Source of the DNA: Xenorhabdus griffiniae
Lineage (GTDB): Bacteria > Pseudomonadota > Gammaproteobacteria > Enterobacterales > Enterobacteriaceae
Reading direction: 5' to 3'
Length of the DNA stretch: 34,999 bases
Assembly (NCBI RefSeq): GCF_015163655.1
Contig: NZ_JADEUF010000034.1
Span: 1 to 34,999 of the forward strand
In this document: in pieces, positions 20,859 through 29,567 of the stretch
Position numbering within the stretch: the first letter of the stretch is position 1
Layout: each line of letters begins with the position of its first letter
The notes under the pieces: model-generated
Told to the model about the DNA's origin: nothing
Seen by the model: only the letters and a program-made list of their open reading frames with translations
Databases searched by the model: none
Made by a program: the position numbers and the translations under genes

Positions 20859-21851
20859 ATGAAGAAACAATACCAATGGTTAAAAATTGTTCCTCTTGTT
20901 TTTGGTTTTTTACTCTTGGCGTGTGATGAAGACAATTACAGTTTTAAATTACGTGAAGATGATTATGCGGAAGCACATAATAAATTCAAAACTCAAATTG
21001 TTGATAACAGTTTTGTTGGTGATGGACAACCGGCTATACCGCCAAAAGATATTTTTTCGTTAATATATTATCCTGCTGAAGATGGAAACATGGCTGCTTT
21101 TCTTAGCACACCTCCAGTCGATAAGACTAAAAAATATCCGGCGATAATTTGGTTAACAGGAGGATATGGCGGCATTGGCAATGATGACTTTTTCTGGTCT
21201 GAGCACTCTGCTGATAATGATCAATCAGCTTCATCATTTAGACGTGATGGATTGGTATTAATGATCCCTAGTTTTAGGGGAGAAAATGCCAACCCAGGGC
21301 GTTATGAAATGTTTTATGGTGAGTTGCGTGACATTGAATCAGCGAGACAATATCTAACCAAGTTACCTTATGTTGATCCAAATCGAATTTATTTGGCTGG
21401 ACACAGTACTGGTGGTACGCGATCATTGTTAGCTAGCGAGTATTCCAAAGGATTTAGAGCAGTTTTTTCGCTGGGTGGTATTCCTGACTTACGTTTACGT
21501 ATTAATTATGGGCCTATTCCTGTTACAGTTCCTTTTGATCAGAATGATCCCAACGAATTTGAACTTCGTTCTCCCAGAACTTTTCTAAAATCTATAAAAA
21601 CTCCTACTTTCTATTTTGAAGGAGAATATGCTTATTGGGATGAATTTGATGAAGTCAAAGAGATTGCTTCAAACAAAGGTATTCCTTTATATATTTATCG
21701 CATTAAAAACGGTGATCATTTTAATATTATTAGGCCATTGAACAACCTTATTGTGGAAAAAATATTAAATGATAAGGGAGAGAAAGCAAACATTGAATTT
21801 AATGAAAACGACTTTCTAAAGATCCAATATAATCTTTCAGCATCAAACTAA
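20859..21851 (+). CDS. lipoprotein alpha/beta hydrolase (prolyl-oligopeptidase-like)
   Basis: A 330-residue serine hydrolase anchored by lipid. Signal with lipobox LLLAC gives Cys22; the next residues are Asp-Glu, and Asp at +2 is the classical Lol-avoidance signal, so inner membrane retention facing the periplasm is likely. The fold is alpha/beta hydrolase of the S9/dienelactone kind: IIWLTGGYGG as oxyanion strand, nucleophile Ser183 in AGHSTGG, His287 in KNGDHFN; the acid is probably E254 or D261. Substrate unknown: peptidase, esterase or acyl hydrolase all fit. The ribosome binding site is weak. It is convergent with the ynb-like pair, from which it is separated by 44 bases. Confidence 0.75.
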   Translation: MKKQYQWLKIVPLVFGFLLLACDEDNYSFKLREDDYAEAHNKFKTQIVDNSFVGDGQPAIPPKDIFSLIYYPAEDGNMAAFLSTPPVDKTKKYPAIIWLTGGYGGIGNDDFFWSEHSADNDQSASSFRRDGLVLMIPSFRGENANPGRYEMFYGELRDIESARQYLTKLPYVDPNRIYLAGHSTGGTRSLLASEYSKGFRAVFSLGGIPDLRLRINYGPIPVTVPFDQNDPNEFELRSPRTFLKSIKTPTFYFEGEYAYWDEFDEVKEIASNKGIPLYIYRIKNGDHFNIIRPLNNLIVEKILNDKGEKANIEFNENDFLKIQYNLSASN

Positions 21852-21864
21852 CTGGTTAATTTCT

Positions 21865-21882
21865 ACGCCTCTGAGGAGGCGT
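21865..21882. terminator. short hairpin between convergent genes
   Basis: ACGCCT/AGGCGT stem of 6 bp around a 6-base loop in the 44-base gap between two convergent genes. It lacks a clear T-run on either side, so a terminator role is tentative. Confidence 0.4.
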
Positions 21883-21895
21883 TAGTGATAATAAA

Positions 21896-23704
21896 TCAAT
21901 TTTCAATGTGGACTTTCTTGGCAATCGATACAGTAAAAATCCCCCAGTTATCCGTTAATTGATACTGTTTTTCAAAACCAGCTGCTTCTACTAATGCGTC
22001 CATTTCACCTTGGGTACGTCGTCGCATGATCCACGGCTGATTTTCGCGATGACTGGAAAGAACGCGGGCGATCATTTCAAGTTGTGGGTGCCAAGGCTGT
22101 CCGGTATATATCAGATACCCCTTTTCGGCGATCGCATCAGCAAGACCACGCAGGGAATTTTTAATTAACGTATTGTCAGAAAATAGTTCATAAAGACCGG
22201 AAACTATGCCCAGAGTTGGTGTGGGGGAAATGGTTGTAATACTTTCAGCATCAAAAGCGTCACCGAATACAAAACGGATTTTATCGGTAAGATTACGCTC
22301 TTCAATATAAGTTTGGCCCTGATTAACATTAATTTCGCTGTAATCCCTTAACAAAATAGAGTCAATTTTGCTGAAGTCGTTGATCGCATCAAAAATGTAG
22401 CGTCCATGTCCGGCCGCGATATCGACAATATGAATCGGTTGGTTTTGTTGATGTAGATGGTGAATCGCTTGGCGGATTAAGGTTTCCATATTGATTTTAC
22501 GCTGTCGTATGCCGCGCCAGCCAATATTGCCTCTGAGATATTGCTGATCGACTAACCGTCCCCAAATTCCTTGACCTTGTGGTTGATTGCGATAGACATA
22601 ATCCAGCGTGGAGCCAGAATCAAAACCTGTTTCAAGGCCGATACGAATACCTTCAGAAGCTTTGCCCCAGCGTGTATTCATTGCCTTACGCATTAATTTA
22701 TAGCTGAGATTTTTAGGGCACCAGCCGGGTAATGGATGAGATAGAGTACGAAACTCATCGGCTGTGTGGCTCCAGATATCTTCATTGCTGTAATCATGTT
22801 GGTAACGTGGAACAGAAAAAATACGATCAATAAAAGTACGTATTTTGTCGAAGACGAAATGGCGATTTTTTTCGCCCAGCGTATCGTGGTAAAACCCCGC
22901 CATAACATGTTTCTCTTTAATCGGGGTATTCAATTGTTGGTAGAATTGGTGTTGGGGTTTATGGTTCACCACATAGTCATTACCAGAAATAAACAGTTGT
23001 GTCGGTAAAGTAATGGCGCTGGCATCTTTCACCACACGTTTTGCCGTTTGATAAAGTTCTAGCAGAATATTGACGGCAATTTCGCGGGTAATCAGGGGAT
23101 CACGGTCATAAGATGCGATACGCGCCTCATCGTGAGTCAGGAATTTCGCTTTTACATAAGAATTGACGAAGAAAACTCCCCGTACTTTCTGCATCAATCG
23201 CAATCCTTGCACTGCAAAGGGAACATATAATTTGATATCGAACGCAGGAGCTGCAAGTATCATAGCGCGGATTTTTGGCGCATAATCATGTACCCAGGCG
23301 GACACTAACACAGCTCCAACACTCTGACCAATGACCACGATATTTTCCATTGCGATATGGTAATTGGCAGCAATAAACCTGACAAATTCATCAACATCTC
23401 GAATAGAACGGCCCATTGATGGACTATAACCGCGCAACCCTTCTGTTTTTCCGTGTCCACGAGCATCCCATGCAAACATTGGCACATCAGGAAGATTGAG
23501 TTCATCAACAACATGCTGAATTCTTCCCGAATGTTCATGGCCTCGGTGAAAAATAATAATTGCTTTTTCTGCCTTATCCTGCGCCTGGGGCCAATAACGA
23601 TAAAACAGGGCGGTTTGATCTGATGTGGTAAAATAATGTTCTTCGGCAATGCGTTGATTTAATGTTTGTGTTTTCGACGTGGGTGTTTTTGCTAAGAGTG
23701 TCAT
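21896..23704 (-). CDS. ynbC: bifunctional alpha/beta hydrolase / SAM-dependent methyltransferase (YnbC-like)
   Basis: A 602-residue fusion. Residues about 20-295 are a monoglyceride-lipase-like hydrolase: WDARGHGKTEG, nucleophile Ser128 in IGQSVGAV, Asp243 in SGNDYVV, His273. Residues about 380-600 are a class I methyltransferase with motif I VDIAAGHGRY (427-436). E. coli YnbC (about 585 residues) has the same two halves. It starts 18 bases after a CDP-alcohol phosphatidyltransferase gene like ynbA, so the pair form an operon. A role in making or remodelling an unusual phospholipid is inferred from context. E. coli also has ynbB and ynbD in this cluster; neither is here. Confidence 0.82.
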   Translation of the reverse strand: MTLLAKTPTSKTQTLNQRIAEEHYFTTSDQTALFYRYWPQAQDKAEKAIIIFHRGHEHSGRIQHVVDELNLPDVPMFAWDARGHGKTEGLRGYSPSMGRSIRDVDEFVRFIAANYHIAMENIVVIGQSVGAVLVSAWVHDYAPKIRAMILAAPAFDIKLYVPFAVQGLRLMQKVRGVFFVNSYVKAKFLTHDEARIASYDRDPLITREIAVNILLELYQTAKRVVKDASAITLPTQLFISGNDYVVNHKPQHQFYQQLNTPIKEKHVMAGFYHDTLGEKNRHFVFDKIRTFIDRIFSVPRYQHDYSNEDIWSHTADEFRTLSHPLPGWCPKNLSYKLMRKAMNTRWGKASEGIRIGLETGFDSGSTLDYVYRNQPQGQGIWGRLVDQQYLRGNIGWRGIRQRKINMETLIRQAIHHLHQQNQPIHIVDIAAGHGRYIFDAINDFSKIDSILLRDYSEINVNQGQTYIEERNLTDKIRFVFGDAFDAESITTISPTPTLGIVSGLYELFSDNTLIKNSLRGLADAIAEKGYLIYTGQPWHPQLEMIARVLSSHRENQPWIMRRRTQGEMDALVEAAGFEKQYQLTDNWGIFTVSIAKKVHIEN

Positions 23705-23722
23705 GTTAATGCCTTATTTGGA

Positions 23723-24337
23723 TTATGGTTGTTCAGTCGGTTTGATATCATGCAAGGCTTTGACAACACGCTGATAGCAAGTTATCAGGAGTAAAATAAT
23801 CATGATGGGGAATAAATAATGGCTCCAGCTTAAGGTTGAAGGAAAAAGTGCGATTATCAATCCATAAGCACCGAAGATAAAAGCGCGGTCACTTTTTCCC
23901 ATTGGGCCATCATAGCGCCGTGATGCACCAATCGTTAGTGCCAGAACACCGATAAATTCTGTTAGGATAGCCAGAAATAAGCACATCAATAGACTGACAT
24001 TGTTGACATTAGGTAAAAAATAGAAGGGGAGATAGAGTGCAATATCGGAAATCACATCTCCAAGTTCATTATAAATAGCCCCCAAATGAGATTTTTGGTG
24101 ATATTCTCGTGCCAACATACCATCAATGGCATTGAGTGCCATACGAATGAAAAGAAAAATAGGCAGTAGCCAATAGAAACGGGTAGAAGGAAACAGGCTC
24201 AACAGTAGGCCAACAGCGATCGACAAGAACATCGCACTTAACGTGACTTGGTTGGCAGTGAACCCATATTTTTGTAGAGAAATTACGAGAGGGCGTAATA
24301 GGTTTTGGAAATGTGGTTTTAGATTATAGATGGTCAT
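23723..24337 (-). CDS. ynbA: CDP-alcohol phosphatidyltransferase family protein (YnbA-like)
   Basis: A 204-residue integral membrane protein with about six hydrophobic helices. The CDP-alcohol phosphotransferase signature lies at 69-94 and has the spacing DxxDGxxAR..G...D...D, but reads N69-A-I-D72-G-x-x-A-R77...G86...N90...D94. Two of the usual metal-binding Asp are therefore Asn. I believe E. coli YnbA shares this, so it may define a subfamily with altered chemistry. Enzymes of this family join a CDP-activated lipid to an alcohol in the inner membrane. First gene of the pair with the hydrolase/methyltransferase. Product lipid unknown. Confidence 0.82.
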   Translation of the reverse strand: MTIYNLKPHFQNLLRPLVISLQKYGFTANQVTLSAMFLSIAVGLLLSLFPSTRFYWLLPIFLFIRMALNAIDGMLAREYHQKSHLGAIYNELGDVISDIALYLPFYFLPNVNNVSLLMCLFLAILTEFIGVLALTIGASRRYDGPMGKSDRAFIFGAYGLIIALFPSTLSWSHYLFPIMIILLLITCYQRVVKALHDIKPTEQP

Positions 24338-24373
24338 CTTACCCTAAGTCCTTTATAGGCCAAACTGATATCA

Positions 24374-24470
24374 CTAAATAGGTTTTCATAATACTGAGAG
24401 TATCAGATGTTGGAGTTCTTTACCCCGCGCGGGGTAAGGAATGCTCTTATCATTTTGAAACGCTATTTAG
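24374..24470. repeat. Family A palindromic repeat, copy A4
   Basis: 97 bp, CTAAATAGG to GCTATTTAG, core CTTTACCCCGCGCGGGGTAAGG. It sits between the divergent ynbA-like and WYL-regulator genes. Confidence 0.85.
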
Positions 24471-24518
24471 AATAAATAACAGAAAAGCGTGAACAAATAA
24501 AATAGATTTTGTTTAGGA

Positions 24519-24547
24519 TTTCTCTCCGCGAAGCGGGGGAGAAATCA
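24519..24547. repeat. isolated GC hairpin, fragment of a family B-type core
   Basis: GATTTCTCTCCGCGAAGCGG followed by GGGAGAAATC is the same inverted core found in the long family B copies, but without the TATAC termini. It is probably a decayed copy. It lies just upstream of the WYL regulator gene. Confidence 0.55.
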
Positions 24548-24573
24548 ATGGGTTAAGTTAAGGATATGATAAA

Positions 24574-25260
24574 TTGTCTAGAGCACAACGTTTGCTAACT
24601 CTGATGGAAATATTACGTAGTTATCACTTTCCCGTACAGGGCAAAGTATTGGCGCAGAAATTGAAAATTAGTTTAAGGACAGTTTATCGGGATATTGCGA
24701 CCTTGCAGGCTCAAGGGGCAAATATTGAGGGAGAAGCGGGTATCGGTTATGTCTTACGGCCGGGATTTGTCTTACCTCCATTAATGTTAACGCAAAATGA
24801 GATAGAAGCCTTGGCATTAGGGGCTAGTTGGGTGACTAGACGTGCCGACTCACAATTAAAAGCATCTGCCAATAGTGCAATCAATAAAATTGCCGCCGTG
24901 ATCCCAACAGAACTCAAACAATATCTTGAGGAAAATGCATTATTAATTGGGCCTGTCGCTACAGAAATTGTGCCTTCTGTTGATATTTCGCAAATACGGC
25001 AAGCGATCAGTCATCGGCATAAAATCACTTTCACTTATTTAGATCTGAAAAACAATCAATCAACCAGAACAATATGGCCATTTGCATTGGGATATTTTGA
25101 GAATATCAGTATTGTTATTGCTTGGTGTGAATTAAGAAAAACATTTCGTCATTTCAGATCGGATAGAATGCGTCATTTGAAGATCGAACAACGGTGTTAT
25201 CCCCGTTCAAGACAGTCTTTACTTAAAGAATGGCGGGAAACAGAAAAAATATCGCGTTAG
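24574..25260 (+). CDS. YafY-like HTH/WYL-domain transcriptional regulator
   Basis: A 228-residue regulator. An N-terminal winged helix-turn-helix of the DeoR/HTH_11 kind covers about 1-60 (VLAQKLKISLRTVYRDIATLQAQG, then GEAGIGYVLRPGF). A WYL sensor domain follows at about 135-205 (ISHRHKITFTYLDL, TRTIWPFALGYFE). The start is TTG at 24574 with AAGGA 9 bases upstream; the next ATG would delete part of the HTH. WYL proteins usually bind a small ligand or nucleic acid. It lies 84 bases before an SRPBCC-VOC protein gene in the same direction, a likely target or partner. Confidence 0.82.
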   Translation: MSRAQRLLTLMEILRSYHFPVQGKVLAQKLKISLRTVYRDIATLQAQGANIEGEAGIGYVLRPGFVLPPLMLTQNEIEALALGASWVTRRADSQLKASANSAINKIAAVIPTELKQYLEENALLIGPVATEIVPSVDISQIRQAISHRHKITFTYLDLKNNQSTRTIWPFALGYFENISIVIAWCELRKTFRHFRSDRMRHLKIEQRCYPRSRQSLLKEWRETEKISR

Positions 25261-25344
25261 CTGCTGACAAAAACTGTCACACGGGTTTGTTACTTTGGGG
25301 ATTCTTAATGTACTGAATCCGTTATCTGACTGTTGGAGTTTTTT

Positions 25345-26157
25345 ATGTTAACCCTCACTTTTTCTACATCGGTAAATGCAAAGCCATCTCATATTTGGTC
25401 CCATTATGTCGATTTTGACTTACGAAAAAAATGGGAAGTTGATCTTGAGTATCTTGAATTTGAAGGTGAAGTAAGAACAGGGCAATACGGCAAAATGGTA
25501 TTGAGCGGTATGCCGGAAATCCGTTTCTATCTTGCAAATATTGAAATCAATAAAGAATTTACTGACCAGATCGACCTGCCACAGATGGGAGAGTTAACTT
25601 TCTGTCACCAAATTTTAACCGATGAAAATAACATGGCAAATGGCATTCAGGTGAGTGTTTCTTTTGAGCCTGAAAAACATCTTCCTGACGCCCAAGCAGT
25701 GAGTTTTTTTAAGCAAGTGACGCAAGACTTGGTCGAAACACTCTCAAGGCTTAAAGCTGTGGTTGAAAAAACTGAAACAGAACCCCCCATTTCTGTTGTT
25801 AAACCTAATCTTCAACTGATTTATGTCTCTGATATCGAACGTTCTACAGCCTTTTATTCAATTATTTTTAATGCTGAACCAGTTTTTTCCAGCCCGCGTT
25901 ATGTCGCATTTACTGCGGGTAAAGAAGCTATTTTCGCTATTTGGAGTGGAGGAACAAAGCCAGACAACACCGCTCCGCGGTTTTCAGAAATAGGTATTAT
26001 GTTGCCTACCTATGAAGAAGTTGATCGGCTTTTTGAACAATGGCAACAAAATCTCAATATTAATATTGAGCAGGAACCCTACACTGATGTTTTTGGCCGC
26101 ACTTTTCTTGTAAAAGATCCCGATGGTCATATGATTCGGGTTTGTCCTTTGGATTAA
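25345..26157 (+). CDS. SRPBCC-like / VOC (glyoxalase-type) fusion protein
   Basis: A 270-residue soluble protein of two halves. Residues about 1-135 look like a START/SRPBCC hydrophobic-ligand domain (LTFSTSVNAKPSHIWSHYVD, then WEVDLEYLEFEGEVRTGQYG). Residues about 150-270 are a VOC domain: NLQLIYVSDIERSTAFYSIIF at its start and FGRTFLVKDPDGHMIRVCPLD at its end, as in glyoxalase and bleomycin-resistance folds. I chose the ATG at 25345 because TTGGAG precedes it. A binding or detoxifying role for a small molecule, controlled by the WYL regulator just upstream, is plausible; substrate unknown. Confidence 0.75.
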   Translation: MLTLTFSTSVNAKPSHIWSHYVDFDLRKKWEVDLEYLEFEGEVRTGQYGKMVLSGMPEIRFYLANIEINKEFTDQIDLPQMGELTFCHQILTDENNMANGIQVSVSFEPEKHLPDAQAVSFFKQVTQDLVETLSRLKAVVEKTETEPPISVVKPNLQLIYVSDIERSTAFYSIIFNAEPVFSSPRYVAFTAGKEAIFAIWSGGTKPDNTAPRFSEIGIMLPTYEEVDRLFEQWQQNLNINIEQEPYTDVFGRTFLVKDPDGHMIRVCPLD

Positions 26158-26230
26158 GATAAGTGAAGAGAATAATGTCCTATGTTTGGTTTTAATCATC
26201 ATATCCTTGACAGACAATCCCCTTGATAAA

Positions 26231-26280
26231 AGGTGACTGCTAATAGTCATTGCTACTATTAGCAGTCACCTATTTTGTTT
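26231..26280. terminator. strong bidirectional terminator
   Basis: A perfect 16-bp stem, AGGTGACTGCTAATAG (26231-26246) with CTATTAGCAGTCACCT (26256-26271), loop of 9. It is followed by ATTTTGTTT on the plus strand and by TTTTATC on the minus strand. It separates convergent genes. Confidence 0.9.
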
Positions 26281-26287
26281 GTGGAAG

Positions 26288-26803
26288 CTATTCTTCTGAA
26301 TCACCTTCTCCTGGTGCGACTGTGCCTAAGCTCCTGGTGAAAAGTTTCGATTTCTGGTTTTGGGCAAGGCGACTGTATTCTATCGTGAGTGTTGCTGCAT
26401 CATAACCATCTGCCGCGTCATACCCCATCAGTTTATCGGGCGCGATGGTAACTTTATAATAGCCATTTGTTATTTCTGTCGATTGTACAGGGTGATTTTC
26501 AACCACCACAATCGGTAAAGGGCGTGCTTTTTCTGGGTGGATATCGATATAGTGTGAGATATAGGCTTTAATCGTGATCATGTCACCTGGGGCGATGGTA
26601 TGATTTGGATTATTGGAATCGGATAGCACCTGAACTTCAAGCCCTTTTGTGCCGATGCTGTTGATATTGACTGGATTATATATGCCAATATAGTTGCCGT
26701 ACTGGTTATATACCTCTGGAGCAACCAAAGTCCTGTGTTCGTCATTGGCTCTTGGACCGTTAATACCACCGTTATCATAACTTATGTAAAATACTTTTAC
26801 CAT
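26288..26803 (-). CDS. hypothetical protein, probably with an N-terminal frameshift
   Basis: A 171-residue protein with no family I recognise: no signal peptide, soluble, probably beta-rich (KGLEVQVLSDSN, MITIKAYISHYI, GYYKVTIAPD, AATLTIEYSRL), with an acidic tail EGDSEE. The ATG at 26803 has no ribosome binding site. An ATG at 26829-26831 does (AAGGA) and encodes MARITVDPADGK before leaving frame. One base fewer in the AAAA run (26795-26798, T on plus) would join it to KVFYISYDNGG. So the gene most likely begins at 26831 and is shifted, or the sequence has an error. Confidence 0.6.
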   Translation of the reverse strand: MVKVFYISYDNGGINGPRANDEHRTLVAPEVYNQYGNYIGIYNPVNINSIGTKGLEVQVLSDSNNPNHTIAPGDMITIKAYISHYIDIHPEKARPLPIVVVENHPVQSTEITNGYYKVTIAPDKLMGYDAADGYDAATLTIEYSRLAQNQKSKLFTRSLGTVAPGEGDSEE

Positions 26804-26831
26804 CCGCAGGATCTACTGTTATTCTAGCCAT

Positions 26832-27372
26832 TATATTATCCTTTCAAAGTATAAATTTTATTCTTAACTGAAAACCATGTCCTATTAAGGTGATTTTCAG
26901 CAGATTTTTGCTTGTCTTAAAAACGACAGAAATTTATATATAGGACTATATTACGTTGAAACTAAAGCTGTAATTGTACTGAGCTTACAAGCAAAGATGA
27001 CATTCAAGCGAATAGCAGTCAATACATATATATAAATAAAATTTATATATAGAAATTCTTTAATTATATTCTCTAATAAGCTATTTCAAACAACAAAATT
27101 GAGTAAAAAGAAAACAATATAACGCCCGATAGGTATTTCGCCATGATTACTCGTCCTGCGTAGGATGAGTGCATACTTGTAGGCCACAATAGTGCTCAAT
27201 TCTTTGGTATAAGGTGAGGTTTGAGTTGGAAAACGCCAGTTATTCATAGCGGTCTTTGGTCTTCGTGGCGAGACTATCTTTACCAGAGCATCAAACACGA
27301 TCGGTAATTGTAACTGAACTGTTTTCCATAAGTTAGGCTGATGTTTTGTTTGACAAGAAAATTAATTGTGTC
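26832..27372. other. AT-rich region without a recognised gene
   Basis: A 541-base stretch. It holds the upstream region of the hypothetical gene and a 70-codon minus-strand open frame (27086-27298) whose translation I do not recognise and which has no ribosome binding site. It may be a decayed gene. Confidence 0.4.
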
Positions 27373-27972
27373 TCAGGTATGTTTGTTTTTTAACTTGTTA
27401 ATGATTACAGATAGCGTTCTTTTGCGGATAAATCCACTGGCTGGCCTAATTATAAACCAGTAAAAAGTGAATTTTTTCTTAACATTATCACTAGGGCAAA
27501 AAATAAATGTTTCGGTCACTAGTGAATGGTAGCCATTTAGATGTTCTCTGACTAAAAAGCGCAACACCAATTTAGCCGATTTATGATCATCAAAACTGAT
27601 AAATGATGCTAGATCAGGTTGGTGTATAATACCTAAATCTGCTTGCCAAAATCTGCCCGTTAATCCCATTGATATTTCATGACTATTTTCATTAAGTGGG
27701 GTAAATGTTTTTAAGCCAAATTCTTGTTGGTTATTGTTTTTTATTCCTAATTTATTAAGTAAATAAGTTGGCACATTTCTCATTTTGGACAAAGTTTTAA
27801 TAAATAAATCATCGGTCATTTCAAAGTCTTTTACAGCCTGGATTATTTCTTGCGCTGGTATCTTTATCGATTCTGATTCATGGATTTCATGAAAATGAAA
27901 GTAAGGGAGAAAAGGCGTTGGGTGTTTCCATGTCTTATATTCTTTATCATTGACTATTCCTAAAAATGTCAT
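27373..27972 (-). CDS. hypothetical protein, DUF2867-like
   Basis: A 199-residue soluble protein. The middle GRFWQADLGIIHQPDLASFISF and the end TFYWFIIRPASGFIRKRTLS resemble the DUF2867 / SRPBCC-like pattern in which FW...V and a YW..I.P.SG.IRR motif recur. The start is supported by TAGGAGA before ATG. AT-rich, isolated, with neighbours in the other direction. Function unknown. The family call is a memory match of moderate strength. Confidence 0.6.
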   Translation of the reverse strand: MTFLGIVNDKEYKTWKHPTPFLPYFHFHEIHESESIKIPAQEIIQAVKDFEMTDDLFIKTLSKMRNVPTYLLNKLGIKNNNQQEFGLKTFTPLNENSHEISMGLTGRFWQADLGIIHQPDLASFISFDDHKSAKLVLRFLVREHLNGYHSLVTETFIFCPSDNVKKKFTFYWFIIRPASGFIRKRTLSVIINKLKNKHT

Positions 27973-28260
27973 GGCTTATCTCCTATATTGTAATAAAGAT
28001 GTGAGTTTTTGTTTTTCATAGAGTTACTGATAATGTAAATCAAAGTGCAATTGGTTTATCTTTGATATTGTTTTTGTCTGTTACTTTTATCCTTGTCTGT
28101 TATCAGTAATTGATACTGACATAACGACTCTATCCATATCATATTAAGAATTGACCGTTTAATGATAAATAAATATGCAGGATGGGCTATTTTATTTAAA
28201 ATGTAAAGGGCTTAATGCTCAATGTAAGAAAGGTGAGTAATATGTCAATTTTAGCCATTA

Positions 28261-28521
28261 TTAAATATAGCACCAGTGTGTGACTTCATGATTTTCGTGT
28301 TCTTCCCATTGCTTCTTTTCGGTATCCCAGTAGTCGTAACCTGCTCCGGAAATGGAACCAAAAGAAGCCCAAACAAGACAAAGGCGAATAAACACCTCAT
28401 CATTCTCTGGCATTCTGTCCTGGACACTGACCCAAAGAATCCTCCGAGCTTTTTTGCTCTCATCTGTCTTTTTTAATAACCAATCTGCCCACTCGCGCCC
28501 GTCGTCAATCAGGTTGTGTAA
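28261..28521 (-). pseudogene. remnant of a DUF551-like phage gene
   Basis: The minus strand is open for 86 codons ending in TAA at 28261-28263. It reads LIDDGREWADWLLKK, then RILWVSVQDRMPENDEVFI, then GYDYWDTEKKQWEEHENHE and VTHWCYI. The W(V/I)SVxDRMPE...VTHW pattern is that of DUF551 proteins common in enterobacterial phages. A stop (28522-28524) precedes it and the first usable Met is mid-domain (MPENDEV), so the 5' end is lost. No promoter or ribosome binding site is seen. The remainder of 27973-28806 shows nothing I recognise. Confidence 0.6.
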
Positions 28522-28806
28522 TTACAAAAGTCGATATATTGTGATAAGAATGATAGCTATGTCACGTAGCTTATTAGCTTTTTGCGAATAGTGAGAAACA
28601 GTGACGCAGTATTATCACAGGTTTACTGCTTCAGACATTTTACCTCGCTTCGACGGAGTTTTTGTTTTCTAATACCCAGTAAGAACTGAATTAAGATCTA
28701 TGTAATAAATTTTATTTACAGTAAAAATCCTCAATGATAATGTCATTATCTAATTTCTCTTATCATAATTTTCTGCAAGGCCATTTAAGAACATTGAGGA
28801 TAATGA

Positions 28807-29502
28807 ATGAAGACAATAGGTATGCTGGAGGGAATGAGCTGGGAATCGACGGTTAGCTATTATCAAGCTGTTAATCGTGGAATCAAGGATAAATTAAAAG
28901 GCCTTCATTCTGCCAAAATATGCTTGTTTAGTGTGGATTTTGATGAAATTGAAAAACTACAACATTCTTCCCGTTGGAATGAAGCGGCTACGTTACTGGG
29001 TGCTGCGGCTAAATCTGTTGAGGCTGGTGGAGCTGATTTTTTGGTGATATGCACCAATACAATGCATAAGGTTGCTGATGATATAGAAGAATCTATTTCT
29101 ATTCCCATACTTCATATCGCAGATGCAACCGCAGAAGTATTGATTGGTGACGGTATAAAGAAAGTGGGTTTATTGGGAACACGCTTCACAATGGAAGAAG
29201 ATTTCTATAAGTCAAGATTAATTAATAAATTTGGTATTGAAGTCATTGTTCCAGACGAAGAACAAAGAGATTTAATTCATCGTGTAATTTATGATGAATT
29301 ATGTGTTGGCAATATTCGACCAGATTCACGACACAGTTATTTGAATATCATTCAAGATCTTTATTCCAAAGGTGCGGAAGCCGTTATTTTAGGATGTACT
29401 GAAATTGGTTTGCTTGTGAGTCGATCTGATACAGATATTCCACTGTATGACACGACAGCTATACATGCTGAAAAAGCAGTGAAGATGGCACTAGAAAATT
29501 AA
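28807..29502 (+). CDS. aspartate/glutamate racemase family protein
   Basis: A 231-residue two-domain racemase of the Asp/Glu/hydantoin family (close to YgeA/RacX types). GMLEGMSWESTVSYY at the start is the family signature. The two catalytic Cys are Cys82 (VICTNTMHK) and Cys197 (LGCTEIGLL). It interconverts L- and D-amino acids; substrate breadth cannot be read here. GAGGA precedes the ATG at 28807; an ATG four bases earlier is out of frame. It stands alone. D-amino acids occur in cell wall and in peptide natural products of such bacteria, an inference about role. Confidence 0.85.
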   Translation: MKTIGMLEGMSWESTVSYYQAVNRGIKDKLKGLHSAKICLFSVDFDEIEKLQHSSRWNEAATLLGAAAKSVEAGGADFLVICTNTMHKVADDIEESISIPILHIADATAEVLIGDGIKKVGLLGTRFTMEEDFYKSRLINKFGIEVIVPDEEQRDLIHRVIYDELCVGNIRPDSRHSYLNIIQDLYSKGAEAVILGCTEIGLLVSRSDTDIPLYDTTAIHAEKAVKMALEN

Positions 29503-29516
29503 GCATCATCATCGAA

Positions 29517-29535
29517 GCCGAAATTACGGCCTTTT
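29517..29535 (+). terminator. weak hairpin after the racemase gene
   Basis: GCCG AAATTA CGGC followed by CTTTT, 14 bases past the stop codon. The stem is short. Confidence 0.4.
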
Positions 29536-29542
29536 AACTACC

Positions 29543-29567
29543 AGTAGTCAACTCTGAGTTGACTACT
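29543..29567. repeat. perfect 11-bp inverted repeat
   Basis: AGTAGTCAACT CTG AGTTGACTACT is perfect but followed by no T-run on either strand. It may be a protein site, a terminator that needs other factors, or the scar of a mobile element. The rest of 29568-29827 shows no gene. Confidence 0.5.

Noticed and set aside
27086-27298. 70-codon minus-strand frame, considered as a transposase piece
   Set aside because: I could not match it to any transposase family and it lacks a ribosome binding site; left as unassigned.
28276-28591. Plus-strand frames over the DUF551-like remnant
   Set aside because: The minus-strand reading gives a recognisable phage domain; the plus-strand ones do not.
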